Shown: positions 43,607 through 52,378, numbered from the stretch's first letter. The stretch is DNA of 64,000 nt from Falsiroseomonas sp051433195 (GCF_051433195.1 NZ_JBHMFT010000016.1:1-64000); one strand, 5' to 3'. A program made the numbers and translations. The notes: generated by a model from the letters alone, not told the origin.

Positions 43607-44484
43607 GCACGACCACCGCCCCGGCCGCGCTGGCGCGCGGCGAAAGCCCTGGCCGCCGTGCCGTCCGCCGCTTCCTGCGCCACCGCCTGGCGCTGTTCGG
43701 GCTGATCGTCGTGGTCGCCTTCGTGCTGATCGCGGCCTTCGCGCCCTGGATCGCGCCCTTCGACCCGATCGAGACCAGCTGGTCCCGCATCCGCCGCCCG
43801 CCGTCGGAGGCGCATTGGTTCGGCACGGATGAGAACGGGCGGGATGTGATGTCCCGGCTGATCTGGGGCGCGCGGGCCTCGCTCATGGCCGGCGTGATTT
43901 CGGTGCTCGGCGCGGTGGCGCTCGGCGTGCCGATCGGGCTGCTGGCGGGGCTGGCGGGTGGCTGGGTGGATGCGGTGATCTCCCGCATCTCGGACGCGAT
44001 GCTGTCCATTCCCTTCCTGATCCTGGCGATCGCGCTGGCGGCCTTCCTCGGCCCGGCGCTGGAGAACGCGATGATCGCCATCGCCATCAGCGCCAGCCCG
44101 GTCTTCGTCCGGCTGGCGCGCGGCATGGCGCTGGATGCGAAATCGACGGATTGGGTGGAGGCGGCGCGATCCCTGGGCAACCCACCCTGGCGCACCGCCT
44201 TCGTCCATGTCCTGCCCAACATCATCCCGCCGCTGCTGGTGCAGTCCACCCTTTCGATCGCGGAGGCGATCATCGCGGAGGCGTCGCTGAGCTTCCTCGG
44301 GTTAGGCCAGCAGCCGCCGCAGCCGAGCTGGGGCTCCATGCTGAACAGCGCGCAGCGATTCCTGGAGACGGCGCCCTGGCTCGCGATTGCGCCCGGCGCC
44401 GCCATATTCGTGGTGGTGCTGGCCTTCAACCTGATGGGCGACGGCCTGCGGGATGCGCTGGATCCCCGGGCCGACCGGCGCTGA
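43603..44484 (+). CDS. Peptide-type ABC transporter permease (DppC/OppC family)
   Basis: Second permease (293 aa) with six helices and a proline-containing N-terminal TM (LALFGLIVVVAFVLIAAFAP). The family signatures are HWFGTDENGRDVMSRLIWGARASL, seen as FGTDENGRDVMSRLIWGAR, and DWVEAARSLGNPPWRTAFVH as the coupling loop. EASLSFLGLGQQPPQPSWG precedes the last helices. It completes the five-gene transporter coupled to the DUF1028 gene and converges with the PPOX-type gene. Confidence 0.94.
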   Translation: MSTTTAPAALARGESPGRRAVRRFLRHRLALFGLIVVVAFVLIAAFAPWIAPFDPIETSWSRIRRPPSEAHWFGTDENGRDVMSRLIWGARASLMAGVISVLGAVALGVPIGLLAGLAGGWVDAVISRISDAMLSIPFLILAIALAAFLGPALENAMIAIAISASPVFVRLARGMALDAKSTDWVEAARSLGNPPWRTAFVHVLPNIIPPLLVQSTLSIAEAIIAEASLSFLGLGQQPPQPSWGSMLNSAQRFLETAPWLAIAPGAAIFVVVLAFNLMGDGLRDALDPRADRR

Positions 44485-44486
44485 AG

Positions 44487-44509
44487 GACGGGTTGCGCGT
44501 CAACTCGTC
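44487..44509. terminator. Convergent hairpin after dppC-type gene
   Basis: Arms GACGGGTTG (44487-44495) and CAACTCGTC (44501-44509), with one wobble pair and a CGCGT loop, span the 15-bp gap between the convergent stops. No T-run. Candidate bidirectional terminator. Confidence 0.45.
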
Positions 44510-44934
44510 AGCTCGCCCTCCTCCTCGCCATCCCAGTATCGGATGCGCTCGGCATGGATGTGGATCATCACGACGCCCCTGGTGTCCATGCCGTCCGGGA
44601 ACCAGCGATCCAGGTCGCTGGACCAATGCTCCGCAAAGGCCGCCTTGTCCCGGACGAGGCGGGCCGTGCCCTGCACCGCGACGAACAGGGGCGGCTTGCC
44701 GAGCGGGCCGGCGCTGCCCTGGAAGGACAGGCCGACCTGCGGGTCCGCACCGATATCCCGCACCGTGCGGGCACTGTCCCAGCTGAAATAGAAGGAGTCG
44801 CCCTGGTACGCGACCTCGCCATTGTTGCTCATCGGCCTTGTCGCCATGCGCCCGCCCTTGGTGCGGGTGGTCAGCATCGCGAAATCGATGCGACCCATCG
44901 CCTTGGCCAGATCCTGCATTGTCCTGGTCGCCAT
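44500..44934 (-). CDS. Pyridoxamine 5'-phosphate oxidase-fold (general stress protein 26-like) flavoprotein
   Basis: A 144-residue split-barrel protein of the PPOX/general stress protein 26 family, which bind FMN, F420 or haem. The start IDFAMLTTRTKGGRMATRPMS and SFYFSWDSARTVRDIGADPQVGLSFQ, quoted in parts, are typical of the family. HWSSDLDRWFPDG and IHIHAERIRYWD lie in the C-terminal half. The ATG at 44934 has AGGAG seven bases upstream; an ATG two codons earlier is too close to that site. It is transcribed alone and divergently from the XpaC/TelA unit. Its function in this organism is unknown. Confidence 0.85.
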   Translation of the reverse strand: MATRTMQDLAKAMGRIDFAMLTTRTKGGRMATRPMSNNGEVAYQGDSFYFSWDSARTVRDIGADPQVGLSFQGSAGPLGKPPLFVAVQGTARLVRDKAAFAEHWSSDLDRWFPDGMDTRGVVMIHIHAERIRYWDGEEEGELTS

Positions 44935-45059
44935 GCTCATGCTCCTGTGGGGGTCGAAGCCCCAACGCGCGGCCGCCGCTCAAGATTTGGCGCGTGGCCC
45001 GCGGGCATTCGTTGCAGGCTCTTGATCCGGCGCCTCCTCGGGTCGATCTATTCGCGGCC

Positions 45060-45179
45060 ATGGCACGCCCCCCGAAGATCCTCCTGCCCACCTTGCCGGC
45101 GCCCGCGCGCCGGGTTGCCGGCTTCTGGCTGCTGACGCTCAGCCTGTGGCTGGCCAGCGCCCTGGCGCTGTTCCGCTGA
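45060..45179 (+). CDS. Small membrane protein upstream of the XpaC-like gene
   Basis: A 39-residue open frame with a basic Pro-rich start (ARPPKILLP, PAPARRVAG) followed by one hydrophobic helix (FWLLTLSLWLASALALF). Its stop codon overlaps the next ATG (TGATG), so if translated it is coupled to the XpaC-like gene. There is no strong ribosome-binding site. I recognise no family; the clean topology and coupling make it a plausible small membrane protein. Confidence 0.45.
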   Translation: MARPPKILLPTLPAPARRVAGFWLLTLSLWLASALALFR

Positions 45180-45940
45180 TGCAGCGGCCGGTCTGGCAGA
45201 ACGACCCGTGGCGCGAAGGCCGCGCCAAGGTCGAGGGCGCCTTCAGCACCTTCCGCAACGGCACGCGCGGCCTGCTGCTGCCGCTGTTCACTTGGCCACT
45301 GCTGCCCGACGTGGTGGTGGAGGTGGTGCGCGGCAATGCGCAGGGGCTGGTCGCCGCCGGCCTCGGCCTGCTGCTGCCGATCCTGGCGGTGCGCACGCTG
45401 CGGCGCGGCCGGCGCGGCGATACGCGCCGGGCGGCGGTGCTGACAGCTGTCGCGACCGGGCTGGTCGCGGGATTGGGCGCGCAGACCGGCGTGCCCGTCG
45501 CGCTGGTCCTGGCCGCCGGCGCCTGGCTCGGAACGCGGCTGATGTATGACGGCGCCCAGGTCGAAGTGGAGCCGCCGGCGCCACCACCACCGCCCGGCCC
45601 GCTGACCGAGGCCCGCGACAGGCTGGCCCGTATCACCGCGGAGCCGCGCCTGGCCGGCATCGCCCAGGCAATGGACGCGGTGCTGGACGACCTCGATGCG
45701 CGGCCGGACCGGCTGCCGCTGGCGCGCCGCTTCCTGGCCGTGCACCTCGATGGGCTGGACCGCATCGCCCAGCGCCTGTCCGCCGGCGCCGAGCCGCCGC
45801 CGGGCATGCCGCAACTGCTGGACGACATGCAGACCGCCGCCGACGAGCTTCGCAACAAGCTGCGGGCGGAGGAAAGCATGGCGCTGGATATCCAGGTGAA
45901 GGTGCTGGCCGAGAGGCTGCGCCAGGAGGGCTACGCATGA
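45179..45940 (+). CDS. XpaC-like membrane protein (5-bromo-4-chloroindolyl phosphate hydrolysis family)
   Basis: A 253-residue protein of the XpaC family. Two or three hydrophobic segments occupy residues 30-120 (LLLPLFTWPLLP, AAGLGLLLPILAV, VATGLVAGLGAQTG), then a Pro-rich linker (PPAPPPPPGP) and a helical cytoplasmic domain (LTEARDRLARI to LAERLRQEGYA). XpaC and TelA genes are neighbours in many bacteria, and the TelA-like gene follows here with an ATGA overlap. The name comes from an old phosphatase-related phenotype; the molecular role is not known. An in-frame GTG at 45146 is an alternative start. Confidence 0.8.
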   Translation: MQRPVWQNDPWREGRAKVEGAFSTFRNGTRGLLLPLFTWPLLPDVVVEVVRGNAQGLVAAGLGLLLPILAVRTLRRGRRGDTRRAAVLTAVATGLVAGLGAQTGVPVALVLAAGAWLGTRLMYDGAQVEVEPPAPPPPPGPLTEARDRLARITAEPRLAGIAQAMDAVLDDLDARPDRLPLARRFLAVHLDGLDRIAQRLSAGAEPPPGMPQLLDDMQTAADELRNKLRAEESMALDIQVKVLAERLRQEGYA

Positions 45941-47091
45941 GCACCACCAAGCCGAACAGCCCGAAGCCCTATGGCGCGGCGCCGTCCAGCCCGCCCGCCG
46001 CCGCGCGGGAGTTGGCGGAGCGCGACCTGCGCGAGGAGGCACCGAACCCGGTGGCGGAGGCGGTGATCGGCGAGCTGGCGCAGCAGATCGACCTCTCCGA
46101 CCCAGGCTCCATCCTGCGCTTCGGCCAGCAGACCCAGTCCCAGGCCCAGGCCGCCGCCGATTCCATGCTGGAAGGCGCCCGCAACCAGGAGACCGGGGAG
46201 GCGGGGCGCACGCTCGCCAGCCTGCTCCAGACCCTGCGCGGCTTCGACGTGACCAAGCTGGACGAGCGGCCGAGCTTCCTGGCCCGCATGTTCACCAAGG
46301 CAGGCGCCGAGGTCACCGAAATTATCGGCAAGTACGAGACGGTGAAGGGCCAGATCGAGGGCATCGGCGACAAGCTCGACACCCACCGCACCCGGCTGCT
46401 GGAAGACGTCGAACGCCTGGAGCGGCTGTACCAGGCGACGCTGGAGTGGTTCCACGCCCTCGGCACCCATGTCGCGGCCGGCGAGACGGTGCTGCGCAAG
46501 ACGGATGCCGAGGCGATTCCCGCCATGGAAGCGGCGGTGGCCAATTCCACCGACGATTTGGCACCCCAGAAGCTGCGCGACCTGCGCGGTGCGCGGGACG
46601 AGCTGGACCGGCGGGTGCATGACCTGCGCCTGACGCGGCAGGTGGCGATGCAGGCGCTGCCCTCGATCCGGCTGATCCAGGAAAACGACAAGGCGCTGGC
46701 CAGCAAGATCCACTCGGTGCTGGCCAACACCGTGCCGCTGTGGCGCCAGCAGCTGGCGCAGGCTCTGGCCATCCACCGGATGCGGGAGGCCGGCCAGGCG
46801 GTGAAGGCCGCGACCGACCTCACCAACCAGCTTCTGACCGCCAATGCCGAGACGCTGCGGCGCGGCAACCTGGAGGCGCGGACGGAGCTGGAGCGCGGCG
46901 TCTTCGACCTCGCCGCCGTGCAGAAGGCCAATGCGGCGCTGGTCGCGACCATCGAGGACAGCCTGCGCATCGCCGATGAGGCGCGCGGCCAGCGCGCCCG
47001 CGCGGCGGAGGAGCTGGAGAAGCTGGAGCTCGATATCCGCCGGGCGCTGAAGGCCGCGAAGCCGCCGCCGGCGGCGCCCCGGCCGATCTGA
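45937..47091 (+). CDS. TelA-family toxic anion resistance protein
   Basis: A 384-residue, largely helical cytoplasmic protein of the TelA/KlaA family, named for tellurite resistance but probably with a wider envelope-stress role. Family features include a long coiled coil (residues 120-370), RTLASLLQTLRGFDVTKLDE near residue 95, IPAMEAAVAN, DLRLTRQVAMQALPSIRLIQ and the ending LEKLELDIRRALKAA. It follows the XpaC-like gene by ATGA overlap and converges with the YidB-like gene, four bases apart. I do not claim it confers tellurite resistance here. Confidence 0.88.
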   Translation: MSTTKPNSPKPYGAAPSSPPAAARELAERDLREEAPNPVAEAVIGELAQQIDLSDPGSILRFGQQTQSQAQAAADSMLEGARNQETGEAGRTLASLLQTLRGFDVTKLDERPSFLARMFTKAGAEVTEIIGKYETVKGQIEGIGDKLDTHRTRLLEDVERLERLYQATLEWFHALGTHVAAGETVLRKTDAEAIPAMEAAVANSTDDLAPQKLRDLRGARDELDRRVHDLRLTRQVAMQALPSIRLIQENDKALASKIHSVLANTVPLWRQQLAQALAIHRMREAGQAVKAATDLTNQLLTANAETLRRGNLEARTELERGVFDLAAVQKANAALVATIEDSLRIADEARGQRARAAEELEKLELDIRRALKAAKPPPAAPRPI

Positions 47092-47094
47092 AGC

Positions 47095-47754
47095 TCAGGC
47101 GCGCGGGTCGCGGCCGAAGCCGAAGCCGCTCATCAGGCTGTCGGGGTCCTCGTCAGGCAAATCCTCGTCCCGCTCCGGCAGGCGGCCGCGCGGCGTCAGG
47201 CGGTCCACCATCTGCGGCAGGCCCCGGCTGAGTTGGGACAGGATCTCGTTGCGGCCCATGCCGGTGTGGGCTTCGACTTCCGCCAGTGCCTCCGGCGGCA
47301 GCGCGCGGGCCAGTTCATCCGGGTCCACCGGCTCGTTGCCGCCAGGACCGACCCAGCTATCCACCTTCGGGCCGAGCCCGGCGCCGCGCAGTTGCTCGGT
47401 GAGGGAGGACAGGCCACGGGCACCGCCCTGGCCGCGCATGAGGTAGGACAGCAGCGCCATCAGGGCCATGCCCTTGATGCCGCCCATGCCTCCCATCTGG
47501 CTGCCCCCCATCTGGCCGCCTCCACCCAGCAGGCCGCCCAGCAGCCCACCCAGTCCACCAGATCCGCCGCCCAGACCATCCATGCTGCCGGACCGCGGCG
47601 CGCCGCCGAACAGGCCACCACCGGCGCCGGACTGGTCACCCGGCAGGCGCGGCGTGCCGAGCGGCGAGCCATGCGTTGCCATGCCGCCGCCTTGGCCGCC
47701 CGGCTGGCCACCGCCCAGGACTCCGGACAGGATGCGGGACAGGATATCGCTCAT
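47095..47754 (-). CDS. YidB family protein (DUF937)
   Basis: A 219-residue protein. The N-terminal region is low-complexity, Gly/Met-rich (GGLGGLLGGLLGGGGQMGG) and likely disordered. The C-terminal half carries the YidB core: LSSLTEQLRGAGLGPKVDSW, VGPGGNEPVDPDEL and AHTGMGRNEILSQLSRGLPQ, typical of the family, whose function is unknown. An acidic tail follows. The ATG at 47754 has GGGAG upstream. It is convergent with the TelA-like gene and divergent from the TctC gene. Confidence 0.86.
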   Translation of the reverse strand: MSDILSRILSGVLGGGQPGGQGGGMATHGSPLGTPRLPGDQSGAGGGLFGGAPRSGSMDGLGGGSGGLGGLLGGLLGGGGQMGGSQMGGMGGIKGMALMALLSYLMRGQGGARGLSSLTEQLRGAGLGPKVDSWVGPGGNEPVDPDELARALPPEALAEVEAHTGMGRNEILSQLSRGLPQMVDRLTPRGRLPERDEDLPDEDPDSLMSGFGFGRDPRA

Positions 47755-47885
47755 CTTGGATGTCTCCCTGGCGGGCACCCGAACCGCGTCCCGCAGCAGG
47801 CGCAACGCCCACCCATTCCGGGCGGTTGCGCAGCCCGCGCCGAGGGCGCCAAATGCCGCCCAAGAATACCCAGGGAGGATGAAGC

Positions 47886-48860
47886 ATGACGCATCTCACG
47901 CGCCGGCTGTTGCTGGCCGCCGGCGGTAGCGTGCTGTCGGCGCCGGCGCTGCGCGCGCAGCGCGCCTGGCCGAACGACACCATCCGCATCATCGCGCCGT
48001 TCCCGCCAGGTGGCAGCACGGATGCGCTGGCGCGCCTGCTGCAGCCGCATCTGACACGGAGCCTCGGGGTTTCCGTGGTGGTGGAGAACCGGGCCGGGGC
48101 CTCGGGCTCGCTGGGCACCGCGGCGGTGGCGCGCAGCGCGCCGGATGGCAATAGCTGGGTGCTGGTCTTCGACACCCATGCGGTGAACCCGGCGCTGATC
48201 CCGAACATGGGCTTCGAAACGGAGCGCGACCTGACGCCGCTGCTGCTGTTCGGCACCGCGCCCATGGTGCTGACGGCGCATCGCACCCGCCCCTACAAGA
48301 CCTTCGCCGCGATGGCCGAGGCGGCGCGGGCGAAGCCGGACACCCTGACCTATGGCAGCATCGGCAACGGCTCGCTTGCCCACCTGACGATGGCGCTGGT
48401 GGGCAAGGCCACCGGCCTGCAACTGGTGCATGTGCCGTATCGCGGCGGCGGGCCGCTGGCGCTGGCAGCCCTGGCCGGGGAGGTGGACCTGCCGATCGCG
48501 ACGCGGCCGGCGATCGGCGTGCATGTCGACAGCGGCGCGCTGGTGCCGCTGGCGCAGACCGGCGCGACACGCTCGCCCTCCATGCCCGACATCCCGACGC
48601 TGGCCGAATCCGGCGTGCCGGGCATCGACGCCCGCGCCTTCTGGGGCTTCCTCGGCCCGGCCGGCCTGCCGGCGCCGATCAAGCAGCGGATGGAGGCGGC
48701 GATCCGGGAGGCGCTGGCGATTCCGGAGGTGCGGGCGCGCGTCATCGCGCTGGGCATCGACCTGGACCCCAAGGGGGAGGCGGAGTTCGGACCCTTCCTG
48801 TCCACCCAGATCGCCACCTGGGGCCGCGTGGTGCGAGAAAACAACATCCGTCCCGATTGA
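47886..48860 (+). CDS. Bug/TctC-family periplasmic substrate-binding protein
   Basis: A periplasmic binding protein (324 aa) of the tripartite tricarboxylate transporter family. The signal RRLLLAAGGSVLSAPALRAQ is twin-arginine-like. The mature start WPNDTIRIIAPFPPGGSTDALAR and VVVENRAGASGSLGTAAVAR are diagnostic, quoted here as FPPGGSTDALARLL and VVVENRAGASGSLGT. LTYGSIGNGSLAHLTM and HVPYRGGGPLALAALAGEV follow. No tctA/tctB membrane genes are nearby, so it is an orphan binding protein. These are numerous in Acetobacteraceae and Burkholderiales. The ligand is unknown. Confidence 0.92.
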   Translation: MTHLTRRLLLAAGGSVLSAPALRAQRAWPNDTIRIIAPFPPGGSTDALARLLQPHLTRSLGVSVVVENRAGASGSLGTAAVARSAPDGNSWVLVFDTHAVNPALIPNMGFETERDLTPLLLFGTAPMVLTAHRTRPYKTFAAMAEAARAKPDTLTYGSIGNGSLAHLTMALVGKATGLQLVHVPYRGGGPLALAALAGEVDLPIATRPAIGVHVDSGALVPLAQTGATRSPSMPDIPTLAESGVPGIDARAFWGFLGPAGLPAPIKQRMEAAIREALAIPEVRARVIALGIDLDPKGEAEFGPFLSTQIATWGRVVRENNIRPD

Positions 48861-48926
48861 TTGGGCCCGATTGACCGCAGGCGCGCCGGCTGGTCGCATG
48901 CGGTCCTGGAAGTGGAGGAAAATCCG

Positions 48927-49988
48927 ATGAAGGCATGGGCCGTGGTCGAGGCGGGCAAGCCGCTGCAGGAAATCGAGATGCCGACGCCGGAGCCCACCGG
49001 CAAGCAGGTCCTGCTGGAAGTCACCCATGCCGGCGTCTGCCACTCCGACCTGCACATCTGGGAAGGCGAATACGACCTCGGCAGCCGCGGCACCATGAAG
49101 CTGTCCGATCGCGGCGTGGTGCTGCCGCTGGCGATGGGGCACGAGGTGGTGGGCCGCGTGCTGAAATGGGGGCCGGAGGCGACCGGGCTCAAGGTGGGCG
49201 AGACCAAGCTGGTCTTCCCCTGGGTCGGCTGCGGCCATTGCGCGCGCTGCCTGGCGGAGGAGGACAACATGTGCCTCCAGGGCAAGGCGCTCGGCGTGTT
49301 CCAGAACGGCGGCTACGCCACCCACATCCTGGTGCCGGAACCGCGCCACCTGATCGAGATCGGTGACCTCGACCCGGCGCTGGCCGCGACCTACGCCTGT
49401 TCCGGCGTCACGGTGTATTCGGCCATCAACAAGGTGATGCCGATGCCGCCCGAGGCGCCGATCGTGGTGGTGGGCGCGGGCGGCCTGGGCCTGTCGGCGA
49501 TCTCGGTGCTGAAGGCGATGGGCCACCGCAACATCGTCTGCGTCGACATCGGCGAGGACAAGCTGGCCTCCGCCAAGGCCGCCGGTGCCACGGCGACGGT
49601 GCTGGCCAAGGGGGAGGACACCGCGCAGCGCATCATGCAGGCCGCCGGCGCGCCGGTGGAGGCGGTGATCGACCTGGTGAACGGCAGCACCACCGCCCGC
49701 TTCGCCTTCGATGCGCTGACCAAGGGCGGCAAGCTGATCCAGGTCGGCCTGTTCGGCGGCGAATTGGCGCTGCCGCTGCCGCTGATGGCGATGCGCGCGC
49801 TGACCGTGCGCGGCAGCTACGTCGGTGACCCGAAGGAGTTGCGCGCCCTGGTGAAGCTGGCCCGTGGCGGCACGCTGCCCGCCATCCCGATCACGAAGGA
49901 GCCGCTGCGCAATGCCGACAACGCCTTGCAGCGGCTGCGGGCCGGGAAGGTGACGGGGCGGATCGTGCTGACGGCGGACGCTGCCTGA
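48927..49988 (+). CDS. Zinc-dependent alcohol dehydrogenase
   Basis: A medium-chain dehydrogenase (353 aa). Catalytic zinc ligands appear in HAGVCHSDLHIWEG and the GHEVVGRV segment. The structural zinc site is CGHCARCLAEEDNMC, with the four cysteines present. The NAD(P)-binding motif is VVVGAGGLGLSAI. The ATG at 48927 follows GGAGGAAAATCCG. It lies 66 bp after the TctC gene and 28 bp before the P450 gene on the same strand, consistent with one operon. An alcohol produced by the P450 is a natural substrate candidate (inference). Confidence 0.92.
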   Translation: MKAWAVVEAGKPLQEIEMPTPEPTGKQVLLEVTHAGVCHSDLHIWEGEYDLGSRGTMKLSDRGVVLPLAMGHEVVGRVLKWGPEATGLKVGETKLVFPWVGCGHCARCLAEEDNMCLQGKALGVFQNGGYATHILVPEPRHLIEIGDLDPALAATYACSGVTVYSAINKVMPMPPEAPIVVVGAGGLGLSAISVLKAMGHRNIVCVDIGEDKLASAKAAGATATVLAKGEDTAQRIMQAAGAPVEAVIDLVNGSTTARFAFDALTKGGKLIQVGLFGGELALPLPLMAMRALTVRGSYVGDPKELRALVKLARGGTLPAIPITKEPLRNADNALQRLRAGKVTGRIVLTADAA

Positions 49989-50016
49989 GGCCTGCGACTT
50001 GTGCTAAGCGTCACGC

Positions 50017-51420
50017 ATGGCCGATGGTCCCAGCGTGACGCCGCCCTACGTTCCGCCCTATCCGCACCGGCCCGCCAAGGGCCTGCCGCTGCGCCAGATG
50101 CTGCGCCTGGCGCGGGAGAACTGGTTGGCGATCTGGGCCACCACCTCCTTCGAGCGGGACGTGCTGGGCTCGAAGCTCTGGCTGCGGGACGTGGTGGTCT
50201 GCAACAGCCCGGAGACGGTGCACTACGCCTTCGTCGAGCGGCATGAGAATTTCCAGCGCAAGAGCCCGCAGCACCGCCACGCGCTGATCCCGCTGCTGGG
50301 CGATGGCCTGTTCGTCAGCGACGGCACGCTGTGGCGCGAACGCCGGCGGGTGGTGGCGCCCGTCACCCATGTGTCGCGCCTGCCGGAACTGGCGCCCGCC
50401 ATCACGGAGGCCGCCGCCGAGCGCCGGGCGCAATGGCTGGCGCTGCCGCCGGGCCAGCCGATCGACGTACTGGCGGAAATGGGCCACCTGACCGCCGAGA
50501 TCATCTGCCGCACCATCTTCGGCCGGGCGCTCGGCGCGGATGCCGCCGGCACCGTGGTGGCGGCTTTTGCCGAGTATCAGGCGGTGATCGGCCAGACGGA
50601 TGTGCTGTCCCTGTTCGGACTGCCGGACTGGTTCCCGCGCTTCCGCAGCCCGCGCGTCCGCGCCACCGCGCGCCGCATCCACCAGGTGGTGGATAGGCTG
50701 ATCGACGGCATCCTGGATGGCTCGCAGGCGGGCGAGGCGTCCCTGATCCGCGCCATGTCGGAAGCCAAGGTGGCCGGCACCGACGCGCCGATGGACCGCC
50801 GCGCCTTCCGCAACGAGGCCATCGTGCTGTTCATGGCCGGGCACGAGACCACCGCCAACACCCTCGCCTGGGCGCTGTTCCTGATGTCGCAGGACCCGGT
50901 GAGCGCGGAGCGGCTGGCGGCCGAAGTGGCCGAGGTCATGGGCGACCGCGTCGCCACTCTGGCCGACCTGCCCAACCTGCCCTTCACCCGCGCGGTGGTG
51001 GAGGAAACGCTGCGCCTGTTCCCGCCCGTGCCGCTGCTGTCGAGGGAGGCGCTGGGGCCGGACCGGATCGGCGATCGCGTCGTGAAGAAGGGCACCATCG
51101 TGCTGGTCTGCCCCTGGCTGCTGCACCGCAAGCCCTCCCTGTGGGACCAACCGGATGCCTTCGTGCCGGACCGCTTCATGCCGGGCGCACCGAAGCCGCC
51201 GCGGCACGCCTACATCCCCTTCAGCACCGGGCCGCGCATCTGCACCGGCCAGCATCTCGGCCTGGCGGAGGCGACCATCTGCCTGGCGGCCCTGGCCGGT
51301 CGCTTCCGCTTTGCGCTGGAGCCGGGGACGGAGGTGATGCCGGTGGCGCGTCTGACGCTGCGGCCCGGGGAACGCCTGCCGATGCGGATCACGGACCGGG
51401 CGATGCAGCCCGTTGGTTGA
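50017..51420 (+). CDS. Cytochrome P450
   Basis: A haem monooxygenase (467 aa), soluble by sequence, with no N-terminal membrane anchor. The I-helix oxygen-activation motif is FMAGHETTANT, the K-helix motif is EETLR, and the haem-binding loop is FSTGPRICTGQHL with the thiolate ligand Cys409. A proline-rich N-terminus precedes the fold. The architecture resembles fatty-acid or terpene hydroxylating P450s of the CYP102/CYP4-like clan rather than the short class I bacterial P450s (inference). No redox partner is encoded nearby. The next gene begins inside its last codons. Confidence 0.94.
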   Translation: MADGPSVTPPYVPPYPHRPAKGLPLRQMLRLARENWLAIWATTSFERDVLGSKLWLRDVVVCNSPETVHYAFVERHENFQRKSPQHRHALIPLLGDGLFVSDGTLWRERRRVVAPVTHVSRLPELAPAITEAAAERRAQWLALPPGQPIDVLAEMGHLTAEIICRTIFGRALGADAAGTVVAAFAEYQAVIGQTDVLSLFGLPDWFPRFRSPRVRATARRIHQVVDRLIDGILDGSQAGEASLIRAMSEAKVAGTDAPMDRRAFRNEAIVLFMAGHETTANTLAWALFLMSQDPVSAERLAAEVAEVMGDRVATLADLPNLPFTRAVVEETLRLFPPVPLLSREALGPDRIGDRVVKKGTIVLVCPWLLHRKPSLWDQPDAFVPDRFMPGAPKPPRHAYIPFSTGPRICTGQHLGLAEATICLAALAGRFRFALEPGTEVMPVARLTLRPGERLPMRITDRAMQPVG

Positions 51421-52378
51421 CCACCTGTACCCGGCGCCACCCTGGCGCTGGTCGGCGCGCCAGGCGCTGCTGCGCCACTGGCTGCGCGACCCGGCACAGG
51501 GGCTGGCGGACTACCTGCCGCACCAGATCATGCGGCTGCTGCCGACCGAGGCCGCCTCCGCCTTCGGCGCCCGGATGGGCCTGCGCGGCGGGCGCAACCG
51601 GCCCGTCGCCTCGGACCGCGTCCGCGCCCTGCTGCGCCACCTGCGGCCGCAGGCGACGCCGACGGAGGTGGAGGCGCTCACGCTGGCGCATTGGGCGCAT
51701 GTCGGCCGCTGCTTCGGTGAATTCGCCGCGCTGTCGCGCTTCCGCGCCGAGGACCGCATCGCTATCGAGGGCGCGGAGCATGTGCTGGCGGTGCGCCAGG
51801 CGGGCCGGCCGCTGATCGTGGCCGGGCTGCATGTCGGGAATTGGGAGGTGGTGCATGCCGGCCTCGCCATGCTCGATATCCCGTTCCACGCCATCTACCA
51901 GCGCCTGCCCAACCGCTTCCGCATGCGCATCGCCGACCGTGCGCGCGGTCGCAGCCGCAGCGCGGCCGGCGGCCGGGCCGCGGTGGCGGTGGCGCCGACG
52001 CTCGGCGCGGTGTTCGAGGCGCATCGCGTGCTGGAAAGCCGCGAGGCGGCGCTGCTGTACTACGTGGATGAATACTGGGAGGGGCGGGTGCATGCCCCGG
52101 CGCTCGGCCGACCCCTGCGGATGGACGGCAACATCATGCGTGCCGTGCGCCTGGCCGCGGCCACCGGCGCCGCGGTGGTGCCGGCCTATGCGCTGCGCCT
52201 GGGCGATGCCGCCCGCTTCCGCCTGACCTTCCTGCCTGAAATCCCGGTCGGGCCGCCGGGACGCGGGCGGGCCGCGGTGCTGGAGGATATCGCGGCGCTG
52301 GACCGGGTGGTGGAGACGGTGGTGCGCGCGAATCCGGAGCAGTGGTTCATGGCGCACGTCTTCCAGCCGGACCGCTGA
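51413..52378 (+). CDS. LpxL/HtrB-like lysophospholipid/lipid A acyltransferase family protein
   Basis: A protein of about 321 residues with the acyltransferase fold of the LpxL/HtrB family. The catalytic motif HVGNWE (HX4D/E) places the active histidine at about residue 140 (VAGLHVGNWEVVHAG). DEYWEGRVHAPALGRPLRMDGNIM corresponds to the second conserved block, quoted as GRPLRMDGNIMRAVRLA. The best start is TTG at 51413, overlapping the P450 gene by eight bases. The enzyme would transfer a fatty acyl chain to a lipid acceptor at the inner membrane. The P450 linkage suggests it handles a modified or unusual lipid (inference). Confidence 0.8.
   Translation: MVDHLYPAPPWRWSARQALLRHWLRDPAQGLADYLPHQIMRLLPTEAASAFGARMGLRGGRNRPVASDRVRALLRHLRPQATPTEVEALTLAHWAHVGRCFGEFAALSRFRAEDRIAIEGAEHVLAVRQAGRPLIVAGLHVGNWEVVHAGLAMLDIPFHAIYQRLPNRFRMRIADRARGRSRSAAGGRAAVAVAPTLGAVFEAHRVLESREAALLYYVDEYWEGRVHAPALGRPLRMDGNIMRAVRLAAATGAAVVPAYALRLGDAARFRLTFLPEIPVGPPGRGRAAVLEDIAALDRVVETVVRANPEQWFMAHVFQPDR

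Noticed and set aside
45937..47091. Proven tellurite resistance determinant
   Set aside because: Only family membership supports this. TelA homologues are widespread and most are not linked to tellurite. No terB/terC/terD genes are nearby.
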